Assembly: GCA_019634415.1 (NCBI GenBank)
Contig: JAHQVJ010000044.1
Span: 21,340 to 85,339, forward strand
Length of the DNA: 64,000 bases
Source: Myxococcales bacterium
GTDB lineage: Bacteria > Myxococcota_A > UBA796 > GCA-2862545
Reading direction: 5' to 3'
Part shown: positions 42,265 to 51,495 of the stretch, piece after piece
Layout of the letters: every line of letters starts with the position of its first letter
Numbering within the stretch: position 1 is the stretch's first letter
Program-made: the position numbers and the translations under genes
The notes under the pieces: generated by a model
What the model was told of the DNA's origin: nothing
The model's input: only the letters and a program-made list of their open reading frames with translations
Databases searched by the model: none

Positions 42265-43314
42265 ATGGGGGACGGCACAGTCACGGTGGCCCTCGATGCG
42301 ATGGGAGGCGATCACGGGCTGGAGGCCACCGTCGAGGGGGCGGCCGTGCTGTCTCGTGAGGCGTCCGACCTACACATCCTGCTGGTGGGGGACGCCCCGG
42401 CGATCTCGGCCAGGCTCGACGAGATCCCCTACGATCCGTCGAAGCTCCGCGTGGTGTCCGCCGAGGGCTGCGTGGGGATGGACGCCAAGCCCAGGGAGGC
42501 GCTGGACCGCATGCCCCACTGCTCCGTCGCCACGACGGCACGGCTGGTGGCCGAGGGGCAGGCCGACGCCATGGTGAGCGCGGGCAACACCGGCGCCACC
42601 ATCCTCGCGGCGTCGGACCACTTCGAGCGCCTGCCTGGCGTGCGTCGGGCGGCGCTGGCGGCGGTGTACCCCACCGCCACTCGCCACGGGCCCCACAACG
42701 ACCCCTTTGCCCTGATGCTCGACGTCGGCGCCACCTTGAACGCGACGTCGGCGGATCTGGTGTCGATGGCAGTGATGGGCTCTGCCTACTCGTCCATCAT
42801 CAGCAACATCGAGGCACCGCGGGTGGCGCTTCTGTCGAACGGCACCGAGGCGACCAAGGGCACGGCTGCCATCGTGGAGGCGCACGGGCGGCTGCTGTCG
42901 GGCACGTTGAACTTCGCGGGCAACGTGGAGGGGCTGGACATCCCGCGAGGCACGGTGGACGTGGTGGTGTGCGAGGGGTTCCTCGGCAACGTGGTGCTGA
43001 AGATGCTCGAGGGGGTGAGCGAGGTCTTCGTGGACGTGGCGCGCAAGGCCTCGGGACGAAAGCTCCAGTGGCGCATGGGCCTCGCCATGCTCGGTGGCGG
43101 GCTCAAGGAGATCCGTCGTCTCACGGACTGGAAGTCCTATGGAGGGGCGCCACTGCTCGGGTTGGACCAGGTGGTCATCAAGGCCCATGGGCGATCCGAG
43201 GCGCGCGCCGTGCGAAACGCGGTCAAGGTCGCGGCCAAGGCAGCCAAGGGCGATCTGATCGGCAGGATCCGCACGGGTGTGACCGATCTCGGTCTCACCG
43301 GCTCCGACGCCTGA
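42265..43314 (+). CDS. plsX: Phosphate acyltransferase PlsX
   Basis: 349 residues, family length. Makes acyl-phosphate from acyl-ACP, the donor for PlsY in phospholipid synthesis. Signatures: [110 protein letters not shown] and [23 protein letters not shown] 42265 follows GGGGGAGGGG. In many bacteria plsX heads a fab cluster; here it stands alone and the FabH-type gene is 6 kb away. Its 3' end overlaps the convergent methyltransferase gene by 20 bases. A TACATT at 42231-42236 may be a -10 box. Confidence 0.96.
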   Translation: MGDGTVTVALDAMGGDHGLEATVEGAAVLSREASDLHILLVGDAPAISARLDEIPYDPSKLRVVSAEGCVGMDAKPREALDRMPHCSVATTARLVAEGQADAMVSAGNTGATILAASDHFERLPGVRRAALAAVYPTATRHGPHNDPFALMLDVGATLNATSADLVSMAVMGSAYSSIISNIEAPRVALLSNGTEATKGTAAIVEAHGRLLSGTLNFAGNVEGLDIPRGTVDVVVCEGFLGNVVLKMLEGVSEVFVDVARKASGRKLQWRMGLAMLGGGLKEIRRLTDWKSYGGAPLLGLDQVVIKAHGRSEARAVRNAVKVAAKAAKGDLIGRIRTGVTDLGLTGSDA

Positions 43315-44338
43315 GCACGGCCACCGCTTCGATGTGGCTCGTGTCCACGAACAGATCGAAGCAGGTCAGGGACGTGAGCTCGTAGCCCTGCAGCGCCCGC
43401 AGATCGCGGGCAGCGGACGGCGCGTGGCAGCTCACGTAGACCACGAGCTCGGGGCGGTTGCGGATCACTCGCTCGAGCACCTTGCCTGCCCCGGCACGCG
43501 GTGGGTCCAGCACCACGGCATCGAAGGCGATGCGGCTGGGATCCAGGCGCTCCACCCGCATGGCCATGGGCCGCAGATCGGGAGCAGCTGCGGCGTTGTC
43601 GCGCAGGTCCTCCGAGGCGGGCCCCGGAACCTCCACCGCCACCACGGGCACGGGCAGATGGGCGATGGGAACGGAGAGGTTGCCGATCCCGGCGTACAGA
43701 TCGAGCACCCGCTCCACGCCGCTGTCGCGCACGGCGTCGCGCACGTGGCTCACCAGCAGGGCGTTGGCCTCGTGGTTGACCTGGAAGAAGGAGCGAGCGC
43801 GGCAGCGCAGGGGATGCCCCAGGACGTCGATCACCAGGGTGGGATCCCCTGCGAATCGCTTCCCGTCCAGCGCGACGTCGCCGAGCTCGTCGAAGGCATC
43901 GCGCACGGCACGAGGCACGGATGCGACGGAGGTGAAGGCGAACACCACGCGCGAGCCGCTCGAGCGCAGCTCGACGGAGCCGAGGCCAGTGCCGCGGTGG
44001 GTGGCCATCCAGCTCCGCAGCCGCGTGTGCGCCTCGACGATCTCGGGACGCGCCGCGAGACACTGCTCGACGTCCACCAGCGTGTGGGATCGCGCCTTGC
44101 GGTAGCCCACGCGACCATCCTCGATGGTCAGCTTGATCCGCGCACGGTGTCCCACGCTGCGGGGCGAGGCCACCACCGGGGGCAGGATCTCGGTGTCGAA
44201 GGCCCGTGCCACCCAGCGAGCGAGGGCGTGGTGGCGAGCTGCAGGGGTGGCGCGATCCATGTCGCAGCCACCGCACTGATCGGAGAAGGCGCAGCTAGGG
44301 GAGCGGCGGTGGGCTTCCCCCTCGGGGATCCAGGACAT
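43295..44338 (-). CDS. RNA 5-methyluridine methyltransferase (TrmA/RlmD class)
   Basis: 347 residues from ATG 44338; ATG 44371 is also in frame. N-terminal iron-sulfur motif CAFSDQCGGCDM with a fourth cysteine in DVEQCLAAR. Then RARIKLTIEDGRVGYRKARSH, the RNA-binding SFFQVNHEANALLV, the SAM site VLDLYAGIGNLSVPIAHL, FDAVVLDPPRAGAGKVLERV and the nucleophile cysteine in LVVYVSCHAPSAARDLRAL. It methylates C5 of a uridine in rRNA or tRNA; which one cannot be read from sequence. It lacks an N-terminal TRAM domain, as do short RlmC/RlmD relatives. Convergent and overlapping with plsX by 20 bases. Confidence 0.9.
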   Translation of the reverse strand: MSWIPEGEAHRRSPSCAFSDQCGGCDMDRATPAARHHALARWVARAFDTEILPPVVASPRSVGHRARIKLTIEDGRVGYRKARSHTLVDVEQCLAARPEIVEAHTRLRSWMATHRGTGLGSVELRSSGSRVVFAFTSVASVPRAVRDAFDELGDVALDGKRFAGDPTLVIDVLGHPLRCRARSFFQVNHEANALLVSHVRDAVRDSGVERVLDLYAGIGNLSVPIAHLPVPVVAVEVPGPASEDLRDNAAAAPDLRPMAMRVERLDPSRIAFDAVVLDPPRAGAGKVLERVIRNRPELVVYVSCHAPSAARDLRALQGYELTSLTCFDLFVDTSHIEAVAVLRRRSR

Positions 44339-44393
44339 CGGTGAGTCGGTGGACACGCGCGGGTCTATCATGGCCCGCAGCGCGGGAGGACGT

Positions 44394-45767
44394 ATGCGGT
44401 GGTTCGGTTGGGGCGTGCTGTGTGGCTTGGCGGCGTGCGGCGGAGATGCCACGACGGACGTGGTGGATGCCGACGGGGACGGGGTCGTCGCCACCGAGGA
44501 CTGCGACGATGCCGACGACACGGCGTATCCGGGCGCGCCCGAGGTGTGCGATGGGCGCGACAACGACTGTGACGGCTTCGTGGACGACGACGACCTGCAA
44601 GTGGACGTGTCCACCGGGCAGGTGTTCTACGCCGACGTCGACGGAGACGGCTTCGGAGACGCGAAGGCCACCGTGCGCGCCTGTGCTGCACCCGACGGCT
44701 TCGTGGACGCCTCCACGGACTGCGACGACGCGTCGGATCGCACGTTCCCCGGCGCGCCCGAGGTGTGCGACGGACGCGACAACGACTGCGATCCCTCCAC
44801 CCCCGAGGCGGGTGCCGCCTTCGTGGACGCCGACGGGGAGCTGACCGACTGGACCGCCACCCTCGGCGCGGGCACCGAGACCACCCCGGTGGTGGAGACC
44901 CTCCCCGAGCCAGGCACCCTGTACGTCTGCGCGGGCACCTGGTACGCCGGCCTGCAGATCGACGCCGACGTGGACGTGATCGGTCCAGACGGGTCGGAGG
45001 TCACGGTCCTCGATGGTGCGGGGGCCGTACACGGGATCTGGATCGACGAGGCCGTCACGAGCTGGCTCCAGGGCCTGACCCTCACGGGCTTCGTCGACGG
45101 TGTGGGTGACGAGGTGACCGGGGCCGCCTGGGGGGCAGCCCTGCGCTGCGAGGGGGCGGCGACGGTGACCGGGACGGACCTGGCGTTCGTCGACAACGAG
45201 GCCACCGGTGGCTTCGGGGGTGCGGTGGCGGTGCGACAGGGGTGTGCGCTGTCGCTGTCGACCTCGTCCTTCGACGGAGGGAGCGCCAACCTGGGAGGCC
45301 AGATGGCGGTGGCCGAGGCCTCCGCGACGCTGACGGGCGTGAGCTTCTCCTCGGGGGCGGCCTTCGGTGCCGGAGCGCTGCTGGTGGGAAGCCCGTACCT
45401 GAACACCTCGGGTGCCCCCACCAGCGTGAGCTGCGACGACTGCACGTTCACCGGAAACACCACCTCCGGCGCGGCACCCGTCGGCGGAGGGGCCGTCTGG
45501 GTGGCCAACCTCGCCAGCTTCTCGATGGTGGGCGGGTCGATGACGGGCAACACGGCGGGGGGTTCAGGCGGCGCCGTTCTGGTCGACAATCAGTTTGGGC
45601 TCGCCGGCGCCTCGGCGTCCTTCGACGAGACGACGTTCGACGAAAACCTCCAGCTCACCCCCAAGAGTCTGATCAACGACGTGGCAGTTCCCGACGGCGA
45701 TGGCTTCTACGAGTACGCGGGCACGGCCGTGACCGTGAGCTGTGTCGAGGGTGTGGGCTGCCAGTGA
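44394..45767 (+). CDS. Lipoprotein with DxDxDG metal-binding repeats and beta-helix
   Basis: 457 residues from ATG 44394, which follows GGGAGG; leader MRWFGWGVLCGLAAC gives a lipobox with C15. Two copies of the putative metal-binding motif known from myxobacterial MopE-like proteins: VVDADGDGVVATEDCDDADD ... YPGAPEVCDGRDNDCDGF and YADVDGDGFGD ... TDCDDASD ... FPGAPEVCDGRDNDCD. The DNA of the two GAPEVCDGRDNDCD blocks (near 44532 and 44753) is nearly identical. Residues about 160-450 form a right-handed beta-helix rich in Gly, Thr and Ser with paired cysteines (SCDDCTF). A surface-exposed, calcium-binding lipoprotein is likely. GTGA overlap with the glycosyltransferase gene. Confidence 0.85.
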   Translation: MRWFGWGVLCGLAACGGDATTDVVDADGDGVVATEDCDDADDTAYPGAPEVCDGRDNDCDGFVDDDDLQVDVSTGQVFYADVDGDGFGDAKATVRACAAPDGFVDASTDCDDASDRTFPGAPEVCDGRDNDCDPSTPEAGAAFVDADGELTDWTATLGAGTETTPVVETLPEPGTLYVCAGTWYAGLQIDADVDVIGPDGSEVTVLDGAGAVHGIWIDEAVTSWLQGLTLTGFVDGVGDEVTGAAWGAALRCEGAATVTGTDLAFVDNEATGGFGGAVAVRQGCALSLSTSSFDGGSANLGGQMAVAEASATLTGVSFSSGAAFGAGALLVGSPYLNTSGAPTSVSCDDCTFTGNTTSGAAPVGGGAVWVANLASFSMVGGSMTGNTAGGSGGAVLVDNQFGLAGASASFDETTFDENLQLTPKSLINDVAVPDGDGFYEYAGTAVTVSCVEGVGCQ

Positions 45768-46657
45768 ACGAGCCCGTGCTCGCCGTCGTGCTGGCCACCC
45801 TCGGCCGGCCCGAGGCCGTGCGGCGCCTCCTGCCACGGATCCGCGAGCAGGCGCCGACGCGCTCCGAGATCGTGGTGGTGGATCAGTCCGAGCCCGAGGT
45901 GCTGCGGCACACGCGTCGCTTCGTGGAGGGGCAAGGCGATCCTCGCATCACGTTCCTGGCACGCGACCAGCCGAGCCTCCCCTTGGCGCGCAACGCGGGC
46001 CTGGCGGCCACCACGGCCGAGGTGGTGCTGTTCCTGGACGACGACGTGACGCTGGGAGCGGGCTGCTTCGCCGCCCACCTGTCGCGGTACCGGGATCCCA
46101 CCGTGGGCGGCGTGGTGGGGCGCATCTTCGAGCGGAGGCTGGTGGCCAATGCCTGGCGAACCACCAACCGGGTGGGGTGGGATGGCCGGATCCGGACGCG
46201 GCTCGACGGGCCCGATCCGGTGGAGGTCGAGACGCTGAAGGGGGCGAACATGTCCTTTCGTCGCCTGGCGCTGGAGCAGGCCGTGCCCCTGGGGCCCTTC
46301 GACGATGGCTACGGTGGCAACGCCCTGCTCGAGGACGCCGACGTCTCCACGCACGTGCGGCGGTGTGGCTGGCGGCTGGTGTACGAGCCCGACGCCACGG
46401 TGCTACACGACCACGCCGCCGAGGGTGGGGTGCGTCACGCCACCTCCGATCCTCGCCGACTCGAGGCCTGGCGCTTTCACAACACGGGGCGCTACGTGGC
46501 GACGCACCGACCAGCCCTCGCCGCGGCAGCCGTGGGCGCGACCTTCGCGATGTTGGCGGTGCGGCACGCGATACGGTGGAGATCTCCTGCCGCCGTGCCC
46601 TCGCTGATGTCGTCCCTCGTGCGTGGATGGATGCGAACCGATGTCCAAGGACCCTGA
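45764..46657 (+). CDS. Family 2 glycosyltransferase
   Basis: 297 residues, GTG start 45764 overlapping the lipoprotein stop (GTGA). GT-A fold: VLAVVLATLGRPEAVRRLLPRI, VVVDQSEPEVLRHTRRF, LPLARNAGLAATTAEVVLFLDDDV with the metal-binding DDD (92-94), TLKGANMSFRRLALEQAV and ALLEDADVSTHVRRCGWRLVY holding the catalytic ED. One hydrophobic segment near the C-terminus (ALAAAAVGATFAMLAVRHAI) may attach it to the membrane. It should transfer a sugar from a nucleotide donor in the cytoplasm. It overlaps the sulfatase-like gene by 17 bases and forms part of a five-gene operon ending in a FabH-type ketosynthase. Confidence 0.9.
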   Translation: MNEPVLAVVLATLGRPEAVRRLLPRIREQAPTRSEIVVVDQSEPEVLRHTRRFVEGQGDPRITFLARDQPSLPLARNAGLAATTAEVVLFLDDDVTLGAGCFAAHLSRYRDPTVGGVVGRIFERRLVANAWRTTNRVGWDGRIRTRLDGPDPVEVETLKGANMSFRRLALEQAVPLGPFDDGYGGNALLEDADVSTHVRRCGWRLVYEPDATVLHDHAAEGGVRHATSDPRRLEAWRFHNTGRYVATHRPALAAAAVGATFAMLAVRHAIRWRSPAAVPSLMSSLVRGWMRTDVQGP

Positions 46658-48707
46658 CGGCCTCGACTCCAATCCCTCGGGCGTGTCTGCGCTGGACGCG
46701 CTTCCGCCGCTGCCCGAGATCGAGCAGCCTCCGCCCCTGCCCGACGATCCCGAGCCTCCACCACTTCCGGCGGAGCCCGAGCCCGAGCCGGCACCCGAGC
46801 CCGAGCTCCAGCCCGACGACGATCTGGCGACTCCGGGTGACCCTCCTACGTTCCCGGGTGCCGATGTCCCCCCGGAGGAGCCGGTCGTCGCTCGCGCGCG
46901 TCGCCCCAGAGGCAAGCAGCGTCAGCCCCACATCGTGGTCGCCTGGCTCGCCGGGCTCGTTCTCGGCGCGTTCGCAGGGCTGGGGCTGCTGCTGTGGGAG
47001 GCAGCGCTCGTGCAGGCCGCTGGGTTGCCCTTCGCCACGGGGGAGCGCCTGCAGTGGGTGGCGGTGGGCTACGTGGCGGCGGGCGCCGGGATCGGCCTCA
47101 TCGCGTCGCTGGCCGGGGCCTGGGGGCCACGGTGGGCCACCACGGCAGCAGCGACCCTGCTCGGCTGGGTGGCGGGGGCGCCGGTGGCGGCGATGCTGGT
47201 GCAGGCAGGGCTGCCTGGTGTGATCGGGGTCGTGGTGTGCGCGCTGATGGGCATCACCCTGGGCCAGCTCGTGGGGCGGGTGCCCGCGCCAGGCTGGATG
47301 CACCTCGGGCTGGGCGCCTTCGTGCTGTGCGCGGTGGCGCTGCTCGGGCCCATGCACCTGCACCTGATGGACGGATTCGGTGTGCCCGTCGCGGTCATCA
47401 CCGGCTTGATCGGCATGTTGGCGGTGGCGATGGGGCTGTTCACGGCTGCCTTCACCGATACCGCTCGGCTGCCTTGGATCCCACTGGCCACCTGGGTGCT
47501 GCTCGGAGCTGCGACGATGGGGGCCAGCACCCTGCGGCCCGAGGTGGCCCTGTCGGCGGACAGCCCCGTTCCTGGGCGCCCCGTCGTGGTGATTACGGTT
47601 GCGGGTCTGCGCGCCGACCGGGTGGATCCGTCCACCATGCCGCACCTGCACCGGCTCGCCCAGGGCTCGCTGTGGTTCCAGGATGCCCATGCGACGAGCA
47701 ACTGGGTGGTGCCCTCCCTGGGGAGCGTGCTGACCGGTCGTCTTCCCTACGGCCATGGGGCGGGCTTCAACAACGGCACGGGCCCCACGGGTCAGCCGCT
47801 GCGACCCGACGTGGCCACGCTGGCCTCGGTGCTCCGCTACAGCAGCTGGGTGACGGCGGGCGTGAGCGGCGACCCGCGCTTGCGCGCCTACGGGCTGGAT
47901 GCTGGGTTCGAGCGGTGGGTGGACTTCTCCGACGACGGCATGCTGCCCTTGCTCTTGGCGCCCCTGGCTCGGGCGGAGATCGATCCGTGGAGCTGGCCCG
48001 TCACGGCACCAGCCGACTGGGTGACCGAGCGAGCGCTGGAGATCGTCGAGACGCGTGAGGGCGGTGGCTGGATGTTGCTGGCCCACTACGCGGACCTGCA
48101 GGGTGCGGCGGCGTACGACGCGACGGTGTCGTCCGTCGACGAGGCGGTGGGGAGGCTGGTGGCGTCTGTTCCGGGCAATGCCTGGGTCGTGGTGGTGGGC
48201 ACCCACGGCATGGAGAGCTCGGGGGAGCCGCCGGTGCACGCCATGGCGGAGGATCTACTGCACGTCCCGCTGATCATGCGGGTCCCCGGGGTGGCCGGCG
48301 CTCGTGTGCCCGGGGTGGTGTCGGTGGCCGACGTCGCCCCCACGCTGCTCGCGGGGATCGGGCACCGTCCGCTGGCGCGCGCCGAGGGGGCTCCGCTGGA
48401 GCGTGCCTTCGGTGCGCCGCAGGGGGCGCGTCTGGCCGTGGCGCAGTCGGCGCGCACGGGTCGTGAAGCCCAGGCGGTGCTGATGGGAGATCACAAGCTG
48501 GTGCACGGGATCGACGGATCCACGCTGCTCTTCGATCTGCGTCTGGATCCGACCGAGCGTCGGGCCGTCGCGGTGGAGGGGGCGATGGTGGATCTCGAGC
48601 GGGACCTGCTAAGCGCGCTGCCCGCCCCGGAGGCTGCGCGTCGTTCGCCGCCTCCGCTGTGGATGCAGCTCGGGCAGGTGGGCTCGCGCGTGATGGGGAG
48701 ACGCTGA
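46641..48707 (+). CDS. Membrane protein with degenerate sulfatase/phosphatase domain
   Basis: 688 residues from ATG 46641. A Pro/Glu-rich cytoplasmic tail (to about 90) is followed by about seven membrane helices (98-300) and an outer domain of the alkaline-phosphatase/sulfatase superfamily (315-670): VVVITVAGLRADRVDPSTMPHLHRLAQGSLWFQDAHATSNWVVPSLGSVLTGRLPYGHGA, VVVGTHGMESSGEPPVHAMAEDLLHVPLIMRVPG and LDPTERRAV near the end. The metal and nucleophile residues are missing: the first Asp (DtLRaD) is A321, the Cys/Ser of C-x-P-S-R is V356 and the SDHG Asp is Thr. The fold survives, catalysis by the known mechanism should not. Between a glycosyltransferase and a membrane protein. Confidence 0.8.
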   Translation: MSKDPDGLDSNPSGVSALDALPPLPEIEQPPPLPDDPEPPPLPAEPEPEPAPEPELQPDDDLATPGDPPTFPGADVPPEEPVVARARRPRGKQRQPHIVVAWLAGLVLGAFAGLGLLLWEAALVQAAGLPFATGERLQWVAVGYVAAGAGIGLIASLAGAWGPRWATTAAATLLGWVAGAPVAAMLVQAGLPGVIGVVVCALMGITLGQLVGRVPAPGWMHLGLGAFVLCAVALLGPMHLHLMDGFGVPVAVITGLIGMLAVAMGLFTAAFTDTARLPWIPLATWVLLGAATMGASTLRPEVALSADSPVPGRPVVVITVAGLRADRVDPSTMPHLHRLAQGSLWFQDAHATSNWVVPSLGSVLTGRLPYGHGAGFNNGTGPTGQPLRPDVATLASVLRYSSWVTAGVSGDPRLRAYGLDAGFERWVDFSDDGMLPLLLAPLARAEIDPWSWPVTAPADWVTERALEIVETREGGGWMLLAHYADLQGAAAYDATVSSVDEAVGRLVASVPGNAWVVVVGTHGMESSGEPPVHAMAEDLLHVPLIMRVPGVAGARVPGVVSVADVAPTLLAGIGHRPLARAEGAPLERAFGAPQGARLAVAQSARTGREAQAVLMGDHKLVHGIDGSTLLFDLRLDPTERRAVAVEGAMVDLERDLLSALPAPEAARRSPPPLWMQLGQVGSRVMGRR

Positions 48708-49588
48708 TGACGGGAACGGACTCGCTGCTGGCCACCCTCGGATCCGAGGTGATCTGGCTGGTGCTCTTCCTGGTCTTCGCCGGCATCGCCACGCTGCCGT
48801 TGCTGGCGGTCCACATCTGGCGTCGCCGTCTTCCCGCCGTGGCGCTGGCGGCGGGGCCAGGGCTCGCATCGCTGGCCATCGTGGCCTTCGGCCGGCTCTC
48901 GCTAGGGGGGTGGGCCCAGCTGGACGGACCCGGCCTCGTACGGGCCGTCTCCACCTTCGGTGCGGTGTACCTCGTGGGGGCCATCACGATGGTTCCGCTG
49001 TGCTTGCTGACCTTCGGTGCGCTGGCGGCCTCGTCGGTGCGCAGGCAGCGCTCGGAGCGCACGCTCCCCGCGGTGGTGGCGGCGGTGCTGGTGCTGCTCA
49101 CGGCGGCGGTCACCATCGGCGGTGGCGTCGCCGAGTCCAATGCGGTCTACGCCGTGGTCCGAGGGGTCACCTACGCCGTGGTCGGTGGGCTGGTGGCGGT
49201 GGCGCTGTTGGGCGACGCCGACGAAGCTGCGGCCGCGGCCGTGGGCTTTCCATTGCTGGTGGCGGTGGGAGAGGGATCCGAGCGGGCCCTCGCCCACGCG
49301 CTCATGGTCCAGCAGACGCCCCACGTGGCGGCGGAGAAGTGGACGGCCGCCGTGGACGCGATGTTCGAGGCCGTGTCGGGGGAGCTGTGGTGGAGCTTGG
49401 CCACGCTGCTCTTGGCGGGGTGTGTGGCCCTGTGGGGGCTGCGGCAGTCCGAGCGGCAGCTCCACGGGGTTCGCGGAGGGCTCGCGGCGCTGGTCTGGGT
49501 GGGGCTCGCCGCGGTCGTGTTCCTGGGCGCCGAGCTGGGTGCCGAGCGCCTGTACGATCTCGTCGCAGCCTGTGAGGGCGGGCGTTAA
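48707..49588 (+). CDS. Multi-spanning membrane protein
   Basis: 293 residues from ATG 48707, one base shared with the upstream stop (TGATG). About seven membrane helices: EVIWLVLFLVFAGIATLPLLAVHIW, VALAAGPGLASLAIVAFGRL, VSTFGAVYLVGAITMVPLCLLTFGALAA, LPAVVAAVLVLLTAAVTIGGGVA, YAVVRGVTYAVVGGLVAVALL, LWWSLATLLLAGCVALWGL and LAALVWVGLAAVVFLGAEL. Between the fifth and sixth lies a soluble helical region (VGEGSERALAHALMVQQTPHVAAEKWTAAVDAMFEAVSG). No transporter signature seen. Gene order (surface lipoprotein, glycosyltransferase, sulfatase-like, this, FabH) suggests a job in assembling an envelope component. Confidence 0.7.
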   Translation: MTGTDSLLATLGSEVIWLVLFLVFAGIATLPLLAVHIWRRRLPAVALAAGPGLASLAIVAFGRLSLGGWAQLDGPGLVRAVSTFGAVYLVGAITMVPLCLLTFGALAASSVRRQRSERTLPAVVAAVLVLLTAAVTIGGGVAESNAVYAVVRGVTYAVVGGLVAVALLGDADEAAAAAVGFPLLVAVGEGSERALAHALMVQQTPHVAAEKWTAAVDAMFEAVSGELWWSLATLLLAGCVALWGLRQSERQLHGVRGGLAALVWVGLAAVVFLGAELGAERLYDLVAACEGGR

Positions 49589-49614
49589 CTGCCAGGACTT
49601 GCTTCGGAGGTCCT

Positions 49615-50649
49615 GTGCCCAACGCCTACATTTCCGGCACCGGGGGCTACGTACCGGATCGGGTCGTGACCAACGACGATCTCGCCAACGACTACGGGAT
49701 CGAGACGTCCCACGAGTGGATCGTGCAGCGGACGGGGATCGAGGCGCGTCGCTTCGCGCCGGAGGGGGTCTGCTCCGCAGATCTGGCCGTCCCGGCCGCC
49801 GAGCAGGCCATCGCCAACGCAGGGCTGGACAAGACCGACATCGACATGATCGTGTTCGCCACCCTGTCCCCCAAGCACGCCTTCCCGGGTGACGGCGTCT
49901 ACCTGCAGGAGAAGCTCGGGCTGTGCGAGGTCGGGCGGTTCGTGCCGGCCATGGACGTGCGCAACCAGTGCTCGGGCTTCCTGTACGGACTGGCTGCGGC
50001 GAGCTCCATGGTGCAGTCCACCATGGTGAAGAACGTGCTGTTGGTGGGTGGCGAGACGCACTCGGCTGCGCTGGATCTGAGCACGCGCGGTCGCACGGTG
50101 GCCTCGTTGTTCGGAGACGGAGCCGGTGCCGTGGTGGTGAGCGCCACCGAGGAGGATCGCGGAGTCCGGGGCTGGTACCTCGGCGCCGATGGACGCTTCG
50201 CCGACAAGCTGTGCCAGAAGGTCTGGGACATGACCCAGCGGCCCTTCATCCCCCCTGCGGGCGCAGACACGGACGGCGCTGGCCAGGTGGAGCCCGAGCT
50301 GATGTGGGCCCACATGGAGGGGCGGTACGTCTTCAAGAACGCCGTGGAGCGCATGGTCCAGAGCCTCGTGAGTGCGTGCTGGGACCAGGGGATCGATCTG
50401 AAGGACGTGGATCTGTTCGCCTTCCATCAGGCCAACATGCGCATCAATCAGATGGTGGCGCAGACCATGGGGATCCCCGACGACAAGCTGATCCACAACA
50501 TCCACAAGTACGGAAACACGACGGCGGCCACCATCCCGCTGCTGCTGGCGGAGGCCGAGCAGACGGGTCGGCTCACGCGGGGCATGAAGGTGGCCTGTGT
50601 GGCCTTCGGCTCGGGCTTCACGTGGGGGACTGCGATCGTGGACTGGTGA
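49615..50649 (+). CDS. Beta-ketoacyl-ACP synthase III (FabH type)
   Basis: 344 residues, GTG start 49615 preceded by CGGAGG. Catalytic triad complete: C119 in MDVRNQCSGFLYGLAAASSM, His in LFAFHQANMRINQMVAQ and Asn in KYGNTTAATIPLLLAEA. Also SGTGGYVPDRVVTNDDLA, WIVQRTGIEARRFA and SLFGDGAGAVVVS. It condenses an acyl-CoA with malonyl-ACP. It is about 20 residues longer than E. coli FabH because of an insertion around residues 205-240 (KLCQKVWDMTQRPFIPPAGA). Housekeeping initiation or a role in a special lipid are both possible; its place at the end of an envelope operon favours the second. Overlaps the convergent gluQ tail by 32 bases. Confidence 0.92.
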   Translation: MPNAYISGTGGYVPDRVVTNDDLANDYGIETSHEWIVQRTGIEARRFAPEGVCSADLAVPAAEQAIANAGLDKTDIDMIVFATLSPKHAFPGDGVYLQEKLGLCEVGRFVPAMDVRNQCSGFLYGLAAASSMVQSTMVKNVLLVGGETHSAALDLSTRGRTVASLFGDGAGAVVVSATEEDRGVRGWYLGADGRFADKLCQKVWDMTQRPFIPPAGADTDGAGQVEPELMWAHMEGRYVFKNAVERMVQSLVSACWDQGIDLKDVDLFAFHQANMRINQMVAQTMGIPDDKLIHNIHKYGNTTAATIPLLLAEAEQTGRLTRGMKVACVAFGSGFTWGTAIVDW

Positions 50650-51490
50650 GGTCGTCGTCCAGGGCGATGGGTCCTCGTGGGCCACGCTCTGGTCGGAAGG
50701 CCTCCACGGCTTGCTGGACATGGTCCAACCGATGCAGGCCGAGCCACGGCAAGACTGCGCGCCACACGTCCTCGGGGGCCCAGTCCGCCTGTCTCAGGGC
50801 GCGGACCTCGGTGGAGCCGTGGGACTTCGACAGCTTGCGGCCGTCGGGTCCGAGCACCAGGGGCACGTGCATCCAGGTGGGAGGATCCGCCCCCATGGCC
50901 TCCCAGAGCACCATCTGAACCGCCGACAGCTCCAGCAGATCTGCGCCTCGCACGACCTCGGTGACGCCGTCGGCGATGTCGTCCGCCACCACGGCGAGGT
51001 TGTAGGCGTAGGTGCCATCCCTGCGCCTGAGCACGGGATCTCCGAGCTCGGAGGGCACGACGTCACGGGGACCGAAGCGGCGATCCTCCACGGTCACCAG
51101 GGTGTCGGGTAGCCAGAAGCGCACGGCTCCCTCGGTGTTGCGCGCGCGACGGCAGGTGCCTGGGTAGATACCGCCCTGCTCCCGGATCTCCCGGCGGGTA
51201 CAGGTGCATCGGTAGGAGCGCCCGGCCACTCGCTTCAGCCAAGGCCCATAGTCCCGATGCCGCTGAGCGGGCACCTCGGTGTCCCACTGCAGCCCCAGCC
51301 ATTCGAGGTCTTGCCGGATCGACGCCTCCACGTCGAGCTGCGCCCGCTGTGTGTCGACGTCTTCGAAGCGCAGGAGCAGCGTGCCTCCCTGCTGGCGCAC
51401 CGACAGCCACGCGGCGGCGAAGGCGACGACGTTGCCCAGGTGCAGGTGGCCCGACGGTGTGGGGGCCAGGCGTCCGACGACGGTGGGCAT
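50618..51490 (-). CDS. gluQ: Glutamyl-Q tRNA(Asp) synthetase
   Basis: 290 residues. A shortened glutamyl-tRNA synthetase lacking the anticodon-binding half; it attaches glutamate to queuosine in tRNA-Asp. VVGRLAPTPSGHLHLGNVVAFAAAWL has the HIGH-type motif, LLLRFEDVDTQRAQLDVEASIRQDLEWLGLQWD follows, YRCTCTRREIREQGGIYPGTCR has the zinc cysteines of this subfamily, FGPRDVVPSELGDPVLRRRDGTYAYNLAVVADD is the substrate pocket and GRKLSKSHGS is the KMSKS loop. ATG 51490. Its last 32 bases are antisense to the end of the ketosynthase gene. Confidence 0.94.
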   Translation of the reverse strand: MPTVVGRLAPTPSGHLHLGNVVAFAAAWLSVRQQGGTLLLRFEDVDTQRAQLDVEASIRQDLEWLGLQWDTEVPAQRHRDYGPWLKRVAGRSYRCTCTRREIREQGGIYPGTCRRARNTEGAVRFWLPDTLVTVEDRRFGPRDVVPSELGDPVLRRRDGTYAYNLAVVADDIADGVTEVVRGADLLELSAVQMVLWEAMGADPPTWMHVPLVLGPDGRKLSKSHGSTEVRALRQADWAPEDVWRAVLPWLGLHRLDHVQQAVEAFRPERGPRGPIALDDDLTSPRSQSPT

Positions 51491-51495
51491 TCGCC

